Positions 41,846-51,132 of a stretch of DNA of 64,000 nt are shown here, piece after piece (the first letter of the stretch is position 1; each line of letters starts with the position of its first letter). The DNA comes from Balneola sp. (GTDB lineage Bacteria; Bacteroidota; Rhodothermia; Balneolales; Balneolaceae): assembly GCA_017640785.1 (NCBI GenBank), contig JAEPPZ010000001.1:540182-604181 (forward strand), in the 5' to 3' direction. Both the position numbers and the translations under genes were made by a program. The notes below the pieces were generated by a model. That model saw only the letters and a list, made by a program, of their open reading frames with translations. It was not told where the DNA came from and made no database searches.

Positions 41846-44347
41846 ATGAAAAAGATACAAATAAAAATACCATTGCTCTTGCCAGAGGTACCGGATGAGA
41901 AGGATCAGTGTGTGCAAAAACTCATTCAACATCTTAATGACAAGAAAGGTCTTGAAAAAGTGCATGTAGCAGATAAAACGGAGGATGGCGTACCTCAGCT
42001 ATGCTTTCATTACAACCCGGAGCTAATCTCGATAAATCGAATACAGACCTTGGCGGAGCAAAGCGGGGCGGAAATAACGCAGAAATTTGGACATAAACTT
42101 ATAGAAGTGGATGGAATCCGGCATACCCGCCATGCTCGAAATATTGAACATAATCTTCAGGGAATAGAGGGCATTTTAGAAATCTCCATATCAGCTTCCG
42201 GTATGGTTCGGGTTGAATTTGATACGACCAAATTAGATGAAGCAGAAATCTTGAAAACCTTGAAAAATAAGGGCCTTGATGTACTAGAAACTCATGTAAG
42301 TGCCGAACTATTTCTTGAGAAGATAGAAGAAACTAAAAAGGGCGAAGATCAAAAAGAAGATAAAAAAGACCACGACCATGAGGAAGGTGAAAATCATGAA
42401 CACTCTCACGGTGGTATTTTCGGTAAAAATACGGAGCTCATCTTTTCCATTATCTGTGGAGCATTGCTCGGTATTGGCTTTGGACTGTCTTATGTAGATG
42501 CTCTGCCTTCCTGGGTGAGCCTCGCATTATACATCGGTGCCTATTTCTTTGGCGGCTATTTTACGGCTATAGAAGCCATTCAAACAGTGGCAAAAGGCGG
42601 TTTTGAAATTGATTTCCTTATGCTGGTTGCAGCCATTGGCGCTGCTATTTTAGGCGAATGGGCAGAAGGTGCTTTGCTGTTATTTTTGTTCAGTATGGGA
42701 CACGCTCTGGAACATTATGCTATGAACAAAGCCAGAAAGTCTATAAAGGCTTTGGCAGAACTCGCTCCTAAAACCGCGTTGCTTAAGAGAAATGGTAAGA
42801 CTGAAGAAGTCGGTATTGAGGAATTGAGCATCGGTGACATTATTGTGGTGAAGCCCAATAGCAAAATTTCTGCTGATGGTGTAGTGGTGAGTGGTCAAAG
42901 TAGCGTTAATCAAGCTCCTATTACCGGAGAAAGTGTACCGGTAGATAAAGAACCGGTGGATAATCCCGAGAAAGACTGGTCGCAGGAAGACGACATCAAA
43001 GATGAGAACCGTGCTTTTTCTGGCACTATCAATGGGAACAATACGCTGGAAATCAAAGTTACTAAAGTTGCGAAGGATTCAACCCTCTCCCGTCTAGTTA
43101 AATTGGTGAATGAAGCCCAAACTCAGAAATCACCTACACAGCGACTCACCGATAAATTTGAGAAATATTTTGTACCAGCTGTCCTAGTCTTGGTAGTTGT
43201 ACTCAATTTCGCATTTTTGGTACTGGACGAAACCTTTAGTGAAAGCTTCTACCGGGCAATGGCCGTATTGGTGGCAGCCAGCCCTTGTGCTTTGGCGATA
43301 GCCACCCCAAGTGCAGTATTAAGCGGAGTGGCAAGGGCAGCTAAAAGCGGGGTGCTTATCAAAGGTGGTCGTCCGTTGGAAGATCTGGGTGTACTCACCG
43401 CCCTGGCTTTTGACAAAACCGGAACGCTAACAGAAGGTAAGCCCAAACTAACTAAAGTATTTCCATTGGGTGATATAAACGAGGAAAAACTGTTGAAAAT
43501 CGCAGTAGCCGTAGAGAACCTTAGTGACCACCCCTTAGCAAAGGCCGTGGTACGGGATGGGAAAGAGCGATTGGATGATGTTGACGTACCAGAGGCGAAA
43601 GATCTGGAAGCTGTGCTTGGCAAGGGGATTAAAGCCTCCTTGGGTGATGATAAAGTGTACATCGGCAATCTAGACTTGTTTGAATCCCTGGATGATAATA
43701 AGCCGGAGAAGGAAACAGAAGAAAAAGTTAAATCACTGGAATCAGATGGCAATACTACCATGCTAATCCGTCAAAATGACAAATACATTGGCATTATTGC
43801 CCTGATGGATACCCCGAGGGAAGAAGCTAAAAAAACATTGGAACGATTAAAAGAAATCGGTATCAAGCGTATGATCATGCTAACGGGTGATAACCAGAAA
43901 GTAGCGGATACAGTAGCCAAAGAGATTGGCCTTACGGATGCCTGGGGTAGTTTGTTGCCGGAAGAAAAGGTTGAAGCAATAAAAAAGCTTAGAGAAAAAG
44001 AATCCAAAGTAGCGATGGTGGGCGATGGCGTAAATGATGCCCCGGCAATGGCAAACAGCACGGTAGGGATTGCCATGGGAGCAGCTGGCAGTGACGTAGC
44101 CCTGGAAACAGCTGATATTGCCTTAATGGCCGACAAGCTGGAGACCTTGCCTTTTGCTATCGGTTTGAGTAGAAAAGCCAAAGGCATTATCAAGCAAAAC
44201 CTCTGGGTTAGTTTGGGTATTGTGGCTTTATTAATACCAGCCACAGTTTTCAGCTTTGCCAACATAGGTATTGCCGTACTGATTCATGAAGGCTCTACGC
44301 TGGTAGTAGTATTTAATGCGTTACGATTGTTGGCTTATAAAAAGTAA
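41846..44347 (+). CDS. SPC-type (P1B-4-like) metal P-type ATPase with degenerate HMA domains
   Basis: The 833-residue product has two HMA-like domains (about 1-85 and 88-150) that lack CxxC; the second reads VDGIRHTRHAR where the site would be. A His/Glu/Asp-rich linker follows (DHDHEEGENHEHSHGG, about 178-195). The ATPase core has SPC (S479-P-C481) at the ion site, DKTGT (D523), TGESVP, LTGDN and GDGVNDAP. SPC marks the CoaT/ZosA-like group that exports Co, Zn or similar divalent ions. It heads a run of three transporter genes, the next starting 2 bases after its stop. Confidence 0.88.
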   Translation: MKKIQIKIPLLLPEVPDEKDQCVQKLIQHLNDKKGLEKVHVADKTEDGVPQLCFHYNPELISINRIQTLAEQSGAEITQKFGHKLIEVDGIRHTRHARNIEHNLQGIEGILEISISASGMVRVEFDTTKLDEAEILKTLKNKGLDVLETHVSAELFLEKIEETKKGEDQKEDKKDHDHEEGENHEHSHGGIFGKNTELIFSIICGALLGIGFGLSYVDALPSWVSLALYIGAYFFGGYFTAIEAIQTVAKGGFEIDFLMLVAAIGAAILGEWAEGALLLFLFSMGHALEHYAMNKARKSIKALAELAPKTALLKRNGKTEEVGIEELSIGDIIVVKPNSKISADGVVVSGQSSVNQAPITGESVPVDKEPVDNPEKDWSQEDDIKDENRAFSGTINGNNTLEIKVTKVAKDSTLSRLVKLVNEAQTQKSPTQRLTDKFEKYFVPAVLVLVVVLNFAFLVLDETFSESFYRAMAVLVAASPCALAIATPSAVLSGVARAAKSGVLIKGGRPLEDLGVLTALAFDKTGTLTEGKPKLTKVFPLGDINEEKLLKIAVAVENLSDHPLAKAVVRDGKERLDDVDVPEAKDLEAVLGKGIKASLGDDKVYIGNLDLFESLDDNKPEKETEEKVKSLESDGNTTMLIRQNDKYIGIIALMDTPREEAKKTLERLKEIGIKRMIMLTGDNQKVADTVAKEIGLTDAWGSLLPEEKVEAIKKLREKESKVAMVGDGVNDAPAMANSTVGIAMGAAGSDVALETADIALMADKLETLPFAIGLSRKAKGIIKQNLWVSLGIVALLIPATVFSFANIGIAVLIHEGSTLVVVFNALRLLAYKK

Positions 44348-44349
44348 AA

Positions 44350-45144
44350 TTGAAAAAATCCACATTCCACATCAGCAAAATGGATTGCCCTTCAGAGGAG
44401 GAAATGATCCGCATGAAGCTGGAACCTTATAATGAGGTAAAACAACTTTCTTTTGATATCCCTAATCGCAAACTGGAAGTATATCATACAGATGGAGTAG
44501 AAATCATCCATCAGGCCATTAGCGAACTCAAACTCAACGACCGGCTGGAAAACACGGAAGATGAAGCAGAGTTGCCGTTGGCTGCTAATGAGTCAAAACA
44601 GCGAAAAATATTGTGGTGGGTGCTTAGCATCAATTTCGGCTTCTTTGTAGTAGAGATGACCACCGGATGGATTTCAAACTCTATGGGTTTGATAGCAGAC
44701 TCACTCGATATGCTTGCTGATTCCATCGTATATGCACTAAGTCTGTTTGCGATTGGCGGTACTATTTACAGAAAGAAAAAAGTAGCTAAATTTAGTGGCT
44801 ATTTTCAGATGGGATTGGCGCTTTTAGGCTTCTCAGAGGTACTGCGGAGATTTTTCAGCGAAAGCGAAACACCTCTTTTTGAGTGGATGATCGTCGTAGC
44901 ATTACTGGCCCTTATCGGTAACCTGGTTTCGCTCTGGCTGATCAATAAAGCTAAAAGCGATGAAGCTCACATGCAGGCAAGTGCTATATTTACATCCAAT
45001 GACATTATTGTGAATGGTGGGGTGATATTAGCCGGAGTACTTGTTTTTTGGTTTGATAGTAAACTACCAGATCTGATAATCGGGGCGATTGTATTCAGTT
45101 TTGTGATTCGTGGAGCCATAAAAATCCTACAATTAAGTAGGTAA
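44350..45144 (+). CDS. HMA-like domain fused to a CDF-family cation transporter
   Basis: The 264-residue product has an HMA-like N-terminal domain (about 1-70) with MDCPSEEE in place of GMTCxxC, and a transmembrane part (about 85-260) with the CDF helix-2 motif LIADSLDMLADSIVYAL and a later SNDIIVNGG. The usual cytoplasmic CDF C-terminal domain is absent. It starts with TTG two bases after the ATPase stop, so translation is likely coupled. CDF proteins exchange Zn, Cd or Co for protons. The Cys-plus-carboxylate site may suit the same metal as the degenerate HMA domains of the ATPase. Confidence 0.82.
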   Translation: MKKSTFHISKMDCPSEEEMIRMKLEPYNEVKQLSFDIPNRKLEVYHTDGVEIIHQAISELKLNDRLENTEDEAELPLAANESKQRKILWWVLSINFGFFVVEMTTGWISNSMGLIADSLDMLADSIVYALSLFAIGGTIYRKKKVAKFSGYFQMGLALLGFSEVLRRFFSESETPLFEWMIVVALLALIGNLVSLWLINKAKSDEAHMQASAIFTSNDIIVNGGVILAGVLVFWFDSKLPDLIIGAIVFSFVIRGAIKILQLSR

Positions 45145-45174
45145 CATAATTAGTGACACTCAAATTCATATCCC

Positions 45175-46068
45175 ATGACACATGATCATCACCATAATCA
45201 AGAAGGGAATATTAAAATCGCCTTCTTCCTTAACCTCGGTTTTACCATACTCGAATTTTTTGGTGGATTGTATGTAAACAGTGTTGCCATTATTTCCGAT
45301 GCTTTACACGATCTTGGTGATAGTATCTCACTTGGATTGTCATGGTATTTGGATCACAAATCTAAGCAAGGAGCAAATCGATCGTTCACTTTCGGTTATA
45401 CACGGTTTTCCCTTCTCGGAGCGTTAATCAACAGCCTTGTTTTAATAGCGGGCTCCATCTTTGTTATTAATGAAGCGGTCGCTCGTATTATCACTCCGGA
45501 ACATACAGACGCTCAAGGAATGCTTATTTTTGCCATTATTGGGGTAAGTGTAAATGGCTACGCTGCGTGGAAGGTTAGCGACGGAAAAACTCTCAACGAA
45601 AAAGTTATTTCCTGGCACCTGTTAGAAGATGTTTTAGGCTGGGCTGCCGTACTGATTGTCTCGATTGTTTTGATATTTCAAGATATTCATTACTTAGACC
45701 CTGCACTTTCAATTCTAATTACTGCTTATGTTCTCTGGAATGTTATCAAAAGACTAAAAGAAACGTTATATGTGTTTCTTCAAGGTAGTCCTGATGATGT
45801 TAGTGTGGAAGAACTGGAAACTAAATTTCTGAAAAAGGACTTTATAAACCAAACCAAGCATGTACATTTATGGTCACTTGATGGTGAAAGCCATGTCTTT
45901 ACTGCTCATTTGATTTTAGAAGGAGTCTCAGAATATTCTGAAATCATTAGAGTAAAAAAAGAGATTCGAGAAATTTTAAAACCTTACAATTTTAGTCACT
46001 CTACCATTGAGGTAGAACTAGATACAAAGACATCCTCATTAATAGAAATAGAAAATCACTCCAAATGA
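45175..46068 (+). CDS. CDF-family cation efflux protein (ZitB/CzcD type)
   Basis: The 297-residue product starts with a His cluster (MTHDHHHNQ) and has six transmembrane helices with the paired metal-site motifs ALHDLGDS in helix 2 and WHLLEDVLGW in helix 5. A complete cytoplasmic domain follows (about 205-290, KHVHLWSLDGESHVFTAHLI), as in ZitB and CzcD. It exports Zn(II), Cd(II) or Co(II) in exchange for protons. Its stop overlaps the start of the HMA-AraC gene (ATGA), tying transporter and regulator together. Confidence 0.93.
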   Translation: MTHDHHHNQEGNIKIAFFLNLGFTILEFFGGLYVNSVAIISDALHDLGDSISLGLSWYLDHKSKQGANRSFTFGYTRFSLLGALINSLVLIAGSIFVINEAVARIITPEHTDAQGMLIFAIIGVSVNGYAAWKVSDGKTLNEKVISWHLLEDVLGWAAVLIVSIVLIFQDIHYLDPALSILITAYVLWNVIKRLKETLYVFLQGSPDDVSVEELETKFLKKDFINQTKHVHLWSLDGESHVFTAHLILEGVSEYSEIIRVKKEIREILKPYNFSHSTIEVELDTKTSSLIEIENHSK

Positions 46069-46628
46069 AACAGCATTTTCACATAAAAAACATGGTCTGC
46101 AGCCATTGTGCAGAGGTTTTGGAAGAGAAACTTCAATCTTCAAATTTTCAGGTTAAAAAGATCGAGCTTGGAGAATTAACACTGGATGAACCCATTACCG
46201 ATGCAGAATATCAGCGTTTAATAAATGTAGTTCAAAAGAACGGATTCGAAATTATTAACGATCAGGGCAGTAAAACCGTTGAACAGATCAAACAGCTTAT
46301 AATTCAGTTGGTTCGTACAAATAAGGAACTGAAAGGAAAGCTTTCAGAATACTTGGCTAAAAATTTGAATAAAGACTATCAACATCTGAGCCGGTTATTC
46401 TCAAATGTGGAAGGGAAATCTATAGAGCGCTATTTCATCCTGCAGAAAATAGAACGAGCTAAAGAACTGATCGTTTACGGAGAATTAAATCTGACAGAAA
46501 TAGCCTACGAATTAGGATACAGCAGCCAACAACACTTTTCCAGACAATTTAAAACTGAAACCGGGCTCTCACCTTCTCACTTTAAAGAAATAAAAGAAAA
46601 TAAGCGCATTTCGATTGACCAGATTTGA
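46065..46628 (+). CDS. HMA-AraC fusion transcriptional regulator (copy 2)
   Basis: The 187-residue product repeats the architecture of 5972-6544: IKNMVCSHC near residues 8-13 (CxxC), then an AraC-type DNA-binding domain (about 95-180) with IAYELGYSSQQHFSRQF and TGLSPSHFKE. The two copies agree closely in the AraC half and in the acidic stretch after the HMA core. Here the loop is SHC, adding a His near the site, so it may sense Zn or Cd instead of Cu. It overlaps the CDF gene before it and precedes a CPC-type ATPase gene, the same regulator-ATPase order as at copA. Confidence 0.88.
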   Translation: MKQHFHIKNMVCSHCAEVLEEKLQSSNFQVKKIELGELTLDEPITDAEYQRLINVVQKNGFEIINDQGSKTVEQIKQLIIQLVRTNKELKGKLSEYLAKNLNKDYQHLSRLFSNVEGKSIERYFILQKIERAKELIVYGELNLTEIAYELGYSSQQHFSRQFKTETGLSPSHFKEIKENKRISIDQI

Positions 46629-46699
46629 CGTAATAATGCACAAGAATTACAAAAACCTGCAATCAGATTAAGAATCAAATGGGTACCATTTAAAAAAAT

Positions 46700-48652
46700 A
46701 TGTACCCAATGTTATCATTCATAAAAAAATACAAAGAGGCCTTTATAAGCACATTATTGCTTACCGGAGCCTTGATTTTTGAACACTCTGTTCCGTTTGA
46801 AGGCAGCCAGTATCTGTATCTAACTTTTTATGGATTGTCCTATTTAGCGGTTGGTGGGTCTGTTTGGATCCAAGCTTTTAATTCTCTTAAAAAAGGAACG
46901 CTGTTTAGTGAGTTCTTTTTAATGGGAATTGCCACCATAGGCGCTTTCGCTTTGGGTGAATACGCCGAAGGCGTTGCAGTGATGCTGTTTTATACCATTG
47001 GGGAATATGCTCAGCACGGAGCTGTTCACAGAGCCAGAAATTCCATTAAAAAACTAATCGATCAACAACCGGATATTGCTTTTGTAGAACGTAATGGAGA
47101 AACCATTGAAGTTCACCCTTCAAAATTAGATCCAGGGGAAGTAGTATTGGTTCGACCAGGCGCAAAAGTACCACTTGATGGTGAGCTAATAACGGAACGT
47201 GCATCATTTAATACAGCAGCACTTACCGGCGAATCCAAACCTATGACAATTAATGCCGGTGAAGAAGTTTGGGCAGGTTCTATAAATCAGGACACTGTAG
47301 TTCGCATCAAAGTTACCAGTACTTTTAAAGATACAAAGCTTTCAGGTATCCTTAATATGGTTCAGGAAGCATCAAAACGCAAAGCACCAACACAACGGTT
47401 CATTACAAAATTTGCTAAAGTATACACCCCGATCGTGGTCTGGCTGGCTGTAGCGATAACCTTTCTTCCATATTTATTTGTTGAGTCATATGTTTTTCAG
47501 GACTGGTTTTACCGAGCACTTATCTTTCTGGTTGTTTCATGTCCTTGTGGATTGGTTATTTCTGTTCCTCTAGGATATTTTGGGGGAATTGGAGCAGCTT
47601 CAGGAAACGGAATTTTATTTAAAGGATCAGACTACCTTGATCAACTTCGAAAGATGAACATCCTCTTTATGGATAAAACCGGAACTTTGACCAAAGGTTC
47701 ATTCGAGGTACAATCTGTTCAAACTTACAATGGTTTCAGTGAAAGTGAGTTGATCAAATATGCCGCTTCTTTGGAACAACATTCTACCCATCCGATCGGA
47801 AAAGCAATTCTCAGTTATAAAAATGGACAAGAGCTACTCCCGGTAGCCGAACAACAGGAGGTTTCAGGGAAAGGTTTGGAGGGCATTATTAATGGCAAGA
47901 ACGTACTTGTAGGAAATATGGATCTTTTGAAAGATCATCAGGTTAAATTTTCCGAAGGTCTGTTTTCAGAACCATACACTTACATTCATATTGCTGTCGA
48001 TGGAGAACATGCCGGTACTTTAAGTATAGCTGATGAAATCAAAGAGGACAGTAAACGAGCCATTCAAGAATTAAAAGAAAGAGGCCTTCAAAAGTTAGTA
48101 ATGCTTTCAGGAGATAATCAGGAAGTAGTTACTTATGTCGCCAACCAACTTGGTATAGATGAAGCACATGGAAATCTCCTCCCGGATGAAAAATTTAAAC
48201 TTGTTGAAGAAGCCATCGGTAAAGGAAATGTAGTAGGTTTTATGGGAGATGGTGTTAATGACGCTCCTGTTATTACATTATCGGATGTTGGCATTGCCAT
48301 GGGAGGTATAGGCTCTGATGCAACCGTAGAAACTGCTGATATTGTAATCCAGAATGATCAAACATCCAAACTTCCATTGGCAATCGACATTTCAAAGTTT
48401 ACACATCGTATTGTCTGGCAGAATATCTTCTTTGCTTTAGGAATAAAGGTCTTAGTAATGTCTCTGGCCAGCTTTGGTATTGCCACTATGTGGGAAGCTA
48501 TTTTTGCGGATGTGGGTGTAGCCCTTATAGCAATTGGAAATGCAATTCGAATTCAGAACAGGTTTTCGGAAACAAATTCTCTTTTTTCTTTCTTTGCATC
48601 AAGTTCTCAGGATAGTCAACACGATCATGAAGAAGCTCACTGTTGTTGCTAA
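46700..48652 (+). CDS. CPC-type heavy-metal P-type ATPase without N-terminal HMA domain
   Basis: The 650-residue product begins directly with membrane helices. It has CPC (C281, C283) in SCPCGLVISVPLG, DKTGTLTKG, TGESKP, LSGDNQ and GDGVNDAP. The sequence after CPC resembles ZntA/CadA (P1B-2), so Zn(II), Cd(II) or Pb(II) export is likely. The only obvious soluble metal site is a C-terminal tail DHEEAHCCC. The region before the gene holds a near-palindrome GGGTACCAT ... ATGTACCC (46681-46707) that overlaps the start codon. It is the last gene of the metal island. Confidence 0.9.
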   Translation: MYPMLSFIKKYKEAFISTLLLTGALIFEHSVPFEGSQYLYLTFYGLSYLAVGGSVWIQAFNSLKKGTLFSEFFLMGIATIGAFALGEYAEGVAVMLFYTIGEYAQHGAVHRARNSIKKLIDQQPDIAFVERNGETIEVHPSKLDPGEVVLVRPGAKVPLDGELITERASFNTAALTGESKPMTINAGEEVWAGSINQDTVVRIKVTSTFKDTKLSGILNMVQEASKRKAPTQRFITKFAKVYTPIVVWLAVAITFLPYLFVESYVFQDWFYRALIFLVVSCPCGLVISVPLGYFGGIGAASGNGILFKGSDYLDQLRKMNILFMDKTGTLTKGSFEVQSVQTYNGFSESELIKYAASLEQHSTHPIGKAILSYKNGQELLPVAEQQEVSGKGLEGIINGKNVLVGNMDLLKDHQVKFSEGLFSEPYTYIHIAVDGEHAGTLSIADEIKEDSKRAIQELKERGLQKLVMLSGDNQEVVTYVANQLGIDEAHGNLLPDEKFKLVEEAIGKGNVVGFMGDGVNDAPVITLSDVGIAMGGIGSDATVETADIVIQNDQTSKLPLAIDISKFTHRIVWQNIFFALGIKVLVMSLASFGIATMWEAIFADVGVALIAIGNAIRIQNRFSETNSLFSFFASSSQDSQHDHEEAHCCC

Positions 48653-48674
48653 GAACTTCTCTTAATAAAAGTTA

Positions 48675-49796
48675 CTAAAGCTGTTTCCTATACATTTTAT
48701 AGGTTTTATCCAACGAACCACCAATGCGCTCAGCCAGACGGATCATTTCGGTATTAGTTCCTAAAACCCAGCTTAATTCTGATTGTGTTAATCCTCTTGG
48801 CAGCCCTTTTTCAATTGCTTTTTGGGTTAACAAAGCGTCGATACCTTTTCCCCTATATTCAGGGATAACTCCAAGTAAAGCTGTTCTTAAACGGTCAATT
48901 TTCTTTTTGCCGAACAAGAATTTAAAGATCCCAAATGGAAATAGATTTCCATTCATCTTTTTGAATAACTGATTGTAGTCTAATAACGCAATAGAAAAAG
49001 CAACGGGCTCACCATCTATTTCTGCAATATGAGCAAAATCAGTATCCAGGATCATTTTAAAATCCTTAGCTGTATGCTGCAATTCTTCATAAGTAAGTGG
49101 AAGAAAGCCCCAATTATCCTTCCAGGCTTGATTATAAATATTCCGAACGATCTCAACTTCTTCGTTCAGTTTTTTCATATTTACTTCACGAATTTTAAGT
49201 CCCGGATTTCTCTTGTATACAATTTCTAAAGCTCTTTCAAACCGAGATAAGTCAATGTCTTCCCTATTTACATAAAACGCCAGAAGATCCATTTCTTCTT
49301 CGAAACCTGCATTATTGATCAGTTTTTCATAATAAGGCTTGTTGTAGGGCATCAGTAGATAAGGCTGCTTATCAAAGCTGTCAACCAGAAGCCCGATTGT
49401 ATCCATCATTCCGGGACTTGCAGGACCAAGCACGTCCTTCATTCCTTTTTCTCTTAGCCAATCTGATGCTACACGAAATAATAGGTTTGCTGTTTGCTGA
49501 TTATCAATACATTCAAAAAATCCGAAATGTCCGGTTTTCGTACCATGATGTTCGTTAAACCTGTGATCTACTACTGCTGAAATTCGGCCGGCTATTTCCC
49601 CATTATGCTCAGCAATAAATAATGCCATTTCGGCATTTTGAAAGAACGGATTCTTCTCCTTATTGAGGAGTTTTTTTTGATCCATTCTGAGAGGAGGTAC
49701 CCAAACATCATTGTCAACATAATGTTGGTAAGGGAATTCTATAAATTTCTTCCGCTCATCGTCTGTAGTTACGATGGTAACCCCATTCGTATTCAT
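48675..49796 (-). CDS. GNAT-family acyltransferase, candidate bacterial ceramide synthase
   Basis: The 373-residue product has an N-terminal GNAT-like part (LFIAEHNGEIAGRISAVVDHRFN) and a second one at about 230-330, ending in LRTALLGVIPEYRGKGIDALL, with the acetyl-CoA-loop pattern RGKG. It lies 12 bases after serine palmitoyltransferase. In Caulobacter a GNAT-like protein of this size acts as bacterial ceramide synthase next to Spt, so N-acylation of the long-chain base is the best guess. Its end faces the metal island with only 22 bases between stop codons. Confidence 0.72.
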   Translation of the reverse strand: MNTNGVTIVTTDDERKKFIEFPYQHYVDNDVWVPPLRMDQKKLLNKEKNPFFQNAEMALFIAEHNGEIAGRISAVVDHRFNEHHGTKTGHFGFFECIDNQQTANLLFRVASDWLREKGMKDVLGPASPGMMDTIGLLVDSFDKQPYLLMPYNKPYYEKLINNAGFEEEMDLLAFYVNREDIDLSRFERALEIVYKRNPGLKIREVNMKKLNEEVEIVRNIYNQAWKDNWGFLPLTYEELQHTAKDFKMILDTDFAHIAEIDGEPVAFSIALLDYNQLFKKMNGNLFPFGIFKFLFGKKKIDRLRTALLGVIPEYRGKGIDALLTQKAIEKGLPRGLTQSELSWVLGTNTEMIRLAERIGGSLDKTYKMYRKQL

Positions 49797-49808
49797 ACAT
49801 CAAAAGAT

Positions 49809-51044
49809 TTAAGTGCCGGAATTTCCGTTCTGATCTATAATTCCGTGTTTTAGTCCAACTTTACGGAACGCCTCAAGAATTCTGTCCAAGTGTTCATTTG
49901 TGTGACTGGCCATGTAGCTGGTTCTTAACAATGACTGCCCTTTAGGTACCGCAGGAGGCACCACAGCGTTTGCATAAACTCCTTCTTCAAAAAGATCTTT
50001 CCAGAATTTGAAGCAATCCATCATATCGCCTATAACAACCGGCACGATTGGAGATTCACTTGACCAAACGTTAAATCCAAGATTTTTTAATTCGGTACGC
50101 ATATAAATTGAAATTTCTTCCAACCTTTCAATTCTCCATGGTTCTTCTTGAAGAATTTCCAGAGCTTTTAATACAGTAGCTACATTTGCAGGAGGCATGG
50201 ATGCGCTGAAAATATGTGCCGGAGAAGTGTGCCTTATGTATTCAATTACTTGTTTATTTCCGACAATAAATCCACCTAATGAAGCAAACGATTTTGAAAA
50301 TGTACCACTGATAAGATCTACTTCATCTGTAAGTCCAAACACAGAAGCTGAACCTCGACCACCGTCTCCAATTACTCCAACAGCGTGAGCATCATCCAAG
50401 TAAAGCCGGGCATTAAATTCTTTAGCCAATTTTACTAATTCAGGAACTTTTGCAAGTGTACCTGACATCGAAAAAACTCCATCAGTGATAATAATCTTAC
50501 CGGCATTCGGATCTGCTTTTTCGAGCAATTTTCTAAGCTGTTCCATATCGTTATGCTGGTAACGCATCGTTTTAGCATTTGAACATAAAGTTCCTACAAC
50601 AATGCAAGCATGATTATCACGATCAGAAAAGATGATGTCATTACGTTGAGCAATAGTTTGGATAGTACCTTCATTGGTTTGATAACCGGTACTAAAAAGA
50701 ACACAATTTTCTTTTCCCATGAACGCAGCGAGCTTCTCTTCCAGCTCTAAGTGAATATCCAGCGTACCGTTCAGATATCGAGAACCCGTACAACCTGTAC
50801 CATACTTTTTGAGTGCAGCTTGTGCAGCTTCTATTGTTCTTTGATCATTCGTAAGTCCAAGATAATTATTGGAACCCGCCATGATAACTTCATGTCCTTC
50901 AATTTCTACAATTGTACCATCTGTAGCTTCCAAAGGCTTAAAATACGGATATAGCCCTAATTCTTTAACTTCATCAGCTTTCGTGAAGTTATAAGCTTTT
51001 GCAAAAATGTCGTTCTTGGCTACTTCAGTTTTCGTATCTGCCAT
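49809..51044 (-). CDS. spt: Serine palmitoyltransferase (alpha-oxoamine synthase)
   Basis: The 411-residue PLP enzyme has the alpha-oxoamine synthase motifs GSNNYLGLT, GTGCTGSRYLNG, DDAHAVGVIG and the PLP-lysine segment GTFSKSFASLGGF. The family condenses an amino acid with an acyl-CoA; serine plus palmitoyl-CoA gives 3-ketosphinganine. The protein could instead be glycine C-acetyltransferase or 8-amino-7-oxononanoate synthase, but the neighbours (GNAT, glycosyltransferases, reductase) favour sphingolipid synthesis. It is cytoplasmic and likely co-transcribed with the GNAT gene. Confidence 0.85.
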   Translation of the reverse strand: MADTKTEVAKNDIFAKAYNFTKADEVKELGLYPYFKPLEATDGTIVEIEGHEVIMAGSNNYLGLTNDQRTIEAAQAALKKYGTGCTGSRYLNGTLDIHLELEEKLAAFMGKENCVLFSTGYQTNEGTIQTIAQRNDIIFSDRDNHACIVVGTLCSNAKTMRYQHNDMEQLRKLLEKADPNAGKIIITDGVFSMSGTLAKVPELVKLAKEFNARLYLDDAHAVGVIGDGGRGSASVFGLTDEVDLISGTFSKSFASLGGFIVGNKQVIEYIRHTSPAHIFSASMPPANVATVLKALEILQEEPWRIERLEEISIYMRTELKNLGFNVWSSESPIVPVVIGDMMDCFKFWKDLFEEGVYANAVVPPAVPKGQSLLRTSYMASHTNEHLDRILEAFRKVGLKHGIIDQNGNSGT

Positions 51045-51132
51045 GCAGGTTATCCTTAAAAAAAATTCTTTTGTAACGGTGAAATATACCCAGTATTAAT
51101 ATTCTATCAAATTTTGATTAAATATGTACCGG

